From Lamellibrachia satsuma (taxonomy: Eukaryota > Annelida > Polychaeta > Sabellida > Siboglinidae): 64,000 nt of DNA. Under the pieces are notes generated by a model that saw nothing but the letters and a program-made list of their open reading frames with translations, made no database searches and had not been told where the DNA came from. Of this stretch, positions 60,796-64,000 are shown in pieces (the first letter of the stretch is position 1; each line of letters begins with the position of its first letter). The stretch is from positions 392,501 to 456,500 of the forward strand of contig BSQZ01000079.1 in NCBI GenBank assembly GCA_033239005.1, written 5' to 3'. A program made the position numbers and the translations under genes.

Positions 60796-63561
60796 CTTCA
60801 GAAAAACATCATGGTTGCATTGTTTTTCAGAATTTGCAAAACAGTGAGTTTCTTTGTTAAAATCTATACAATTTTGAATTTACAATAAATGTCATATAAT
60901 AGTCTTGAGTAAAAGTCAGAGTTTGATTTGAGAAGTTCAAATCTGCCTAGCAACAGTTTAACAAACACACACACAACATTTCTGGACACTGTGTGTTTGT
61001 GGTGTCAATAACACCAGGAAGCAACATAGCAAGTAGATGACAACTCTGAAGCAACAAAGCAAGTAGATGACCACTCTGAAGCAACATAGCAAGTAGATGA
61101 CCACTCTGAAGCAACAAAGCAAGTAGATGACCACTCTGAAGCAACAAAGCAAGTAGATGACCACTCTGAAGCAACAAAGCAAGTAGATGAACACTCTGAA
61201 GCAACAAAGCAAGTAGATGAACACTCTGCAGCAACAAAGCAAGTAGATGACCACTCTGAAGCAACAAAGCAAGTAGATGAACACTCTGAAGCAACAAAGC
61301 AAGTAGATAACCACTCTGAAGCAACAAAGCAAGTAGATGAACACTCTGAAGCAACAAAGCAAGTAGATGACCACTCTGAAGCAACAAAGCAAGTAGATGA
61401 ACACTCTGAAGCAACAACGCAAGTAGATGAACACTCTGAAGCAACAAAGCAAGTAGATGACCACTCTGAAGCAAAAAAGCAAGTAGATGAACACTCTGAA
61501 GCAACAATGCAAGTAGATGAACACTTTGAAGCAACAAAGCAAGTACATGAACACTCTGAAGCAACATAGCAAGTAGATGACCACTCTGAAGCAACAAAGC
61601 AAGTAGATGACCACTCTGAAGCAACAAAGCAAGTAGATGACCACTCTGAAGCAACAAAGCAAGTAGATGAACACTCTGAAGCAACAAAGCAAGTAGATGA
61701 ACGCTCTGAAGCAACAAAGCAAGTAGATGACCACTCTGAAGCAACAAAGCAAGTAGATGAACACTCTGAAGCAACAAAGCAAGTAGATAACCACTCTGAA
61801 GCAACAAAGCAAGTAGATGAACACTCTGAAGCAACAAAGCATAGCAAGTAGATGACCACTCTGAAGCAACAAAGCAAGTAGATGACCACTCTGAAGCAAC
61901 AAAGCAAGTAGATTACCACTCTGAGGCAACATAGCAAGTAGATGACCACTCTGAAGCAACATAGCAAGTAGATGACCACTCTGAAGCAACAAAGCAAGTA
62001 GATGACCACTCTGAAGCAATAGGCATTTTGAACATAAAAAATAAGCATAGACACAACTGGGCTCTTGAACAAATCTATACAATTCCTGAATGTCCTATAA
62101 TGTTAATTAATAAATATTTTGGAAGTAAAACTGGTCAATTAAACATTGTTCTTTGAAAAAGTAATATTTTTATGATTTTAGATAAGAAACCAGTTTAACT
62201 GATGTTGCACTCACCTGTGGATACCTGGAGTTTCTGGGCCAGGAGTCAATGACAACAACTATTCTCTGACCCTCAAGAGCCTCTGCTTGCCTTGTCTCAA
62301 TACGGATCTTGGGGATGCGTCGCTCAGCAGGAATGAACAGATGCCTCGTGCCCTGTTCAACCACAGCAATATTACACTGATGTGTCCGAGTGGAAACAAC
62401 ACCTACATTCTGTAACATACATGACTAATTCTCAAACATTTGACAACAAGATCTGACTTAAAACCTAGACCACTAGGCATAAACCACAGAGTTTATCAGA
62501 AAATGATCTGTATATAAACTAAGCTCTGGAGTGAACACAAACTACGAATGATTTAATTCTGAATTAATACAGAATTGTTAGAATGAAATAATTAGCAATT
62601 TTACAATACAACAATGTTATCAATTATAGAGTGTTACTTACCCCGGGTAATACAGATTTCTGTAGTATGCCACAGTACTGGCGCCATTTACGCTTAATCA
62701 CCCCTACAATACGACCTGTTGGCAACTTTGGGCCCTTGGCAGCCTTTGTCTTGACAACAGCATCCTAACAATAACATCAGAAACACATCAGCCCCATTCA
62801 TTCAATCTAGAACATCCACTTAAATAGATTCAGAATGCATCAAGTTATGTGGTTGATAAATTCATTTTAGAAGGATGTCAAACAGCAATTGCAGTGCATA
62901 GGTTAAAGCATCATGTGCTTACATCTATCCAATGGCATATCGGGTGACATATCAGGTGATACATTGGGTGACATATGAGGTGGCATGTCAGGTGACATTT
63001 GCATTTATAAATAATGCATGAACAAGTTGCATCATATGAACGATACATGTAACAACTTAAATCAAAATAATACAATACAACATAAAACACTTCCATTGCG
63101 AAAAAAACCCCGGAAGACCCATGCTCGGCAGTGCACAAGTAGGGTTAGACAGTTTCTAATCGATTAGCAATTACACTTGTAAACAGTTGGATTGGTATGT
63201 TGAGGAGCTATGGAGGATAATCGAGTTTAAACAGGTGGTGGTGAAACATTATTATATTTCCTGCTAACTTAATGCTGATAGGGAGCGAGTTCCACAGAGT
63301 TTGTACTACAAATGAAAAAGTTCTGTTATTGGGGGTATTGGTACTTTAAAACAGCTGCTGGTGCACTGTGTCTACCATTATAAGAGTGCAAGACGATAAC
63401 ATGAGCCACACCTCCTGTTCCGTTTCATCGTCCGCCTTCTCCTCAACGTCTTCAAGGATCATGGATGATGGACAGGACCACTCAGACTCAGGCAGCATCT
63501 CAATGGCAACAACATCCTCCTGCATGGCTCGGTTCAGGTTCTTGTGGCCCTGGAGAAACAC
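42415..63561 (-). CDS. DIS3: DIS3 (RRP44), exosome 3'-5' exoribonuclease, 3' part
   Basis: DIS3 is the catalytic subunit of the RNA exosome and degrades or trims nuclear and cytoplasmic RNA 3' to 5'. Seventeen exons: 63,412-63,561; 62,642-62,764; 62,215-62,409; 60,260-60,406; 59,829-59,945; 59,077-59,178; 58,748-58,812; 57,623-57,707; 56,990-57,117; 51,685-51,771; 50,596-50,752; 49,363-49,583; 48,039-48,129; 46,025-46,102; 45,151-45,303; 43,745-43,867; 42,415-42,489. All phases chain, giving 698 codons plus stop. The first three cover cold-shock domains ([30 protein letters not shown]). RNB follows with the catalytic [21 protein letters not shown], and TSPIRR split from YSDIIVHR. S1 has [10 protein letters not shown] and [10 protein letters not shown]. 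The C-terminus is basic (PAKKVRN). Human DIS3 is about 960 aa, so about 260 N-terminal residues (PIN endonuclease) lie beyond 64,000. Codon for codon it tracks human DIS3 closely and looks intact. Confidence 0.95.
42690..43745. repeat. 57-bp minisatellite carrying DIS3 exon 16 donor copies (intron 16)
   Basis: Roughly 18 units of 57 bp. On the minus strand each unit has a GACTTCATATGATG part, then AAGCCTGTTGTAAGTATGG, then ACAGACAAGTAAGGAC. The real exon 16 ends ...GAAGCCTGTT at 43,745 with donor GTAAGTATG, so the unit contains the exon end and the 5' splice site. About five units next to the exon keep an intact GTAAGT; distant units are degraded. Confidence 0.92.
43868..45150. other. DIS3 intron 15
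   Basis: AT-rich intron without arrays or recognised elements, one of the few long DIS3 introns that is free of tandem repeats. Confidence 0.6.
45615..45803 (+). mobile_element. non-LTR RT C-terminal scrap in DIS3 intron 14
   Basis: The plus strand reads [15 protein letters not shown], the block near the C-terminus of jockey/CR1 RTs. It is only about 60 codons long and antisense to DIS3. Confidence 0.6.
46135..46735. repeat. ~45-50-bp minisatellite in DIS3 intron 13
   Basis: About 13 degenerate units of GTTAGAGCCATGCCAGGCAG plus ACATGAAATGTAACCAGTCA. It starts about 30 bp upstream (in the gene's sense) of the exon 14 acceptor. Confidence 0.9.
46815..47180. repeat. 26-bp minisatellite in DIS3 intron 13
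   Basis: About 14 units of CCACTATGCCCCACAATGCC plus ACTGTA. Open frames of 87-148 codons through it are artefacts. Confidence 0.93.
47200..48030. other. unassigned part of DIS3 intron 13
   Basis: AT-rich sequence with no array and no recognisable element. Confidence 0.4.
48470..48531. repeat. (AT)n microsatellite
   Basis: AT run in DIS3 intron 12, ending exactly where the TTTATGCAATC repeat family copy begins. Confidence 0.95.
48532..48900. repeat. interspersed repeat, TTTATGCAATC family, copy 1
   Basis: Shares blocks in order with 52,051-52,425: TTTATGCAATC, GATATGAAAA-GCCAAATGAA, AGAGCCCACATTTC, CAATGGCAT and AAAGGTGGGGCCA. It is non-coding, so probably a non-autonomous transposon. Confidence 0.7.
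49035..49348 (+). mobile_element. RTE-like RT fragment in DIS3 intron 12
   Basis: The plus strand reads [14 protein letters not shown], then [15 protein letters not shown] and [13 protein letters not shown], the same RT segment as in the full RTE-like element at 13,017-16,303 but diverged. It is truncated at both ends, lacks the FADD box, and ends 15 bp from the exon 12 donor on the opposite strand. Confidence 0.85.
49600..50045. repeat. ~52-bp minisatellite abutting the exon 12 acceptor (intron 11)
   Basis: About eight units containing ATGGTATAGCTACGTGTAAA and GACATGACAAGTGTATTC. The stop-proximal end of the array is the last intron segment itself: the minus strand reads AATACACTTGGCATGTCTCAG before the exon, against AATACACTTGTCATGTCTTTA in array units. 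Confidence 0.9.
51010..51640. repeat. 50-bp minisatellite with ~247-bp higher-order period (DIS3 intron 10)
   Basis: About 13 units of GATGACTTGTGTGACAGAAG plus ATTATGTGAGAAATGTAAGA and GAACCTTGTG, with some units missing 5-8 bp. Two near-identical 85-codon minus-strand frames starting 247 bp apart show that a five-unit block was itself duplicated. Confidence 0.88.
52051..53032. mobile_element. composite repeat bounded by TTTATGCAATC direct repeats
   Basis: A roughly 145-bp block at 52,051-52,195 recurs at 52,917-53,032 (with a 17-bp deletion and small changes). Both run from TTTATGCAATC to CCACAACCCAACG. AAATTAAC occurs just before the first and just after the last, a possible 8-bp target duplication. 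The first copy also has a perfect 13-bp inverted pair, GAAATGTGGGCTC and GAGCCCACATTTC. It lies in DIS3 intron 9 and has no coding frame. Confidence 0.6.
53040..53690. other. unassigned part of DIS3 intron 9
   Basis: AT-rich, with no gene or element that I can support. Confidence 0.4.
53690..53980 (+). mobile_element. non-LTR 3' end remnant in DIS3 intron 9
   Basis: Frames read AFSVAAPR, then [10 protein letters not shown] with shifts, followed by a GCCATAGAAGTTAATTATAT tail. This resembles the end of L2/CR1-type elements, much like 38,420-38,551. Confidence 0.55.
54415..54816 (-). pseudogene. PIF/Harbinger transposase fragment
   Basis: The minus-strand frame contains [18 protein letters not shown] and [15 protein letters not shown]. 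These are the second-Asp (GDSGY) and Glu (VER-x-iG-x-LK) blocks of DDE_4 Harbinger transposases such as HARBI1. The first catalytic Asp region and the partner MADF/Myb gene are absent. It lies in DIS3 intron 9, in the same direction as DIS3. Confidence 0.8.
54850..56985. other. unassigned part of DIS3 intron 9
   Basis: No coding exon or transposon could be supported. A short ACGCGCACACACACC run lies near 55,900. Confidence 0.4.
57730..58100 (+). mobile_element. non-LTR RT C-terminal remnant in DIS3 intron 7
   Basis: Shifting frames read [10 protein letters not shown], then [19 protein letters not shown], then [10 protein letters not shown]. These are consecutive blocks at the end of jockey/CR1 reverse transcriptases. 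A C8 run near 57,885 marks one frameshift. It is antisense to DIS3. Confidence 0.75.
60728..60793. repeat. (AT)n microsatellite
   Basis: AT run of about 65 bp in DIS3 intron 3. Confidence 0.95.
61021..62018. repeat. 30-bp minisatellite, about 33 units (DIS3 intron 3)
   Basis: GCAACAAAGCAAGTAGATGA plus CCACTCTGAA repeats with very few changes for 1 kb. The 30-bp period keeps all three minus-strand frames open for 296-374 codons ([10 protein letters not shown] and related patterns). I treat these as non-coding. Confidence 0.97.
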
Positions 63562-64000
63562 CTACAACAGGACAGAACATCTCAATGGCAACAACATCCT
63601 CCTGCATGGCTCGGTTCAGGTTCTTGTGGCCCTGGAGAAACACCTACAACAGGACAGAACATCTCAATGGCAAAAACATCCTCTTGCATGGCTCGGTTCA
63701 GGTTCTTGTGGCCCTGGAGAAACACCTACAACAGGACAGAACATCTCAATGGCAACAACATCCTCCTGCATGGCTCGGTTCAGGTTCTTGTGGCCCTGGA
63801 GAAACACCTACAACAGGACAGAACATCTCAATGGCAACAACATCCTCTTGCATGGCTCGGTTCAGGTTCTTGTGGCCCTGGAGAAACACCTACAACAGGA
63901 CAGAACATCTCAATGGCAACAACATCCTCCTGCATGGCTCGGTTCAGGTTCTTGTGGCCCTGGAGAAACACCTACAACAGGACAGAACATCTCAATGGCA
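63496..64000. repeat. 82-bp minisatellite made of DIS3 intron end plus exon start
   Basis: On the minus strand each unit is 16 nt of intron (TTCTGTCCTGTTGTAG) plus the first 66 nt of the first visible DIS3 exon (GTGTTTCTCC to GAGATG). Starts recur at 63,561, 63,643, 63,725, 63,807, 63,889 and 63,971, exactly 82 bp apart, and the array runs off the window. Units are nearly identical. Only the 63,561 copy continues into the full exon and its donor. Confidence 0.95.

Noticed and set aside
60947..62082. Three long minus-strand open frames (296-374 codons) with [14 protein letters not shown] repeats
   Set aside because: They are overlapping frames of one 30-bp intronic array. All frames are open because the period is a multiple of three and the unit lacks stops.

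Overview
This is animal (metazoan) nuclear DNA. The genes are split by spliceosomal introns with clear GT-AG borders. The window also holds RTE-like and Ty3/mdg4-like retrotransposons, a tRNA-derived SINE, a Harbinger remnant and an unusual load of micro- and minisatellites. The family content (SUEL/rhamnose-binding lectins, an RTE-like element, a metazoan DIS3) fits a lophotrochozoan, perhaps a bivalve mollusc. That placement is an inference and the sequence does not prove it.

Region 1 (1-35,600) is a lectin cluster. On the plus strand, 202-2709 is the 3' part of a multidomain SUEL lectin gene (here gene C). On the minus strand are two complete paralogous four-exon genes: gene A (exons between 26,515 and 11,742; 225 aa predicted) and gene B (35,501 to 32,223; 224 aa predicted). 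Each encodes a signal peptide plus two SUEL domains. Exon phases match between A and B, and exon lengths match or differ only by whole codons. Their promoters share a TATA-box block, and their 3' flanks share a 46-bp minisatellite, so A and B are a segmental duplication. Gene A has been stretched to about 15 kb by a full-length RTE-like element in intron 2 (13,017-16,303, 12-bp target-site duplication) and a Ty3-like LTR element in intron 1 (17,296-21,582, 5-bp target-site duplication ATTAC), plus smaller debris. A broken inverted copy of a gene C exon lies at about 4,862-5,085.

Region 2 (36,000-41,000) has no recognisable host gene. It contains fragments of retrotransposon integrase and reverse transcriptase, and a foldback-like element (38,948-40,305) flanked by a 6-bp target-site duplication, with a related unoccupied site nearby.

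Region 3 (41,000-64,000) is the 3' two thirds or more of DIS3 (RRP44), the catalytic RNase of the RNA exosome, on the minus strand. Seventeen exons join in frame to 698 codons plus stop, covering both cold-shock domains, the RNB nuclease and S1. The N-terminal PIN region lies beyond the right edge. Many DIS3 introns carry minisatellite arrays. Two arrays are copies of the gene's own splice junctions: a 57-bp array carrying the 5' splice site of exon 16, and an 82-bp array carrying 16 nt of intron plus 66 nt of the first visible exon. A third array fills the 3' flank, and one of its units supplies the nearest AATAAA to the stop codon. I regard this exon-seeded expansion as the most interesting signal in the window.

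All calls were made by eye from translated motifs, splice consensus and repeat periodicity. No database search was run.
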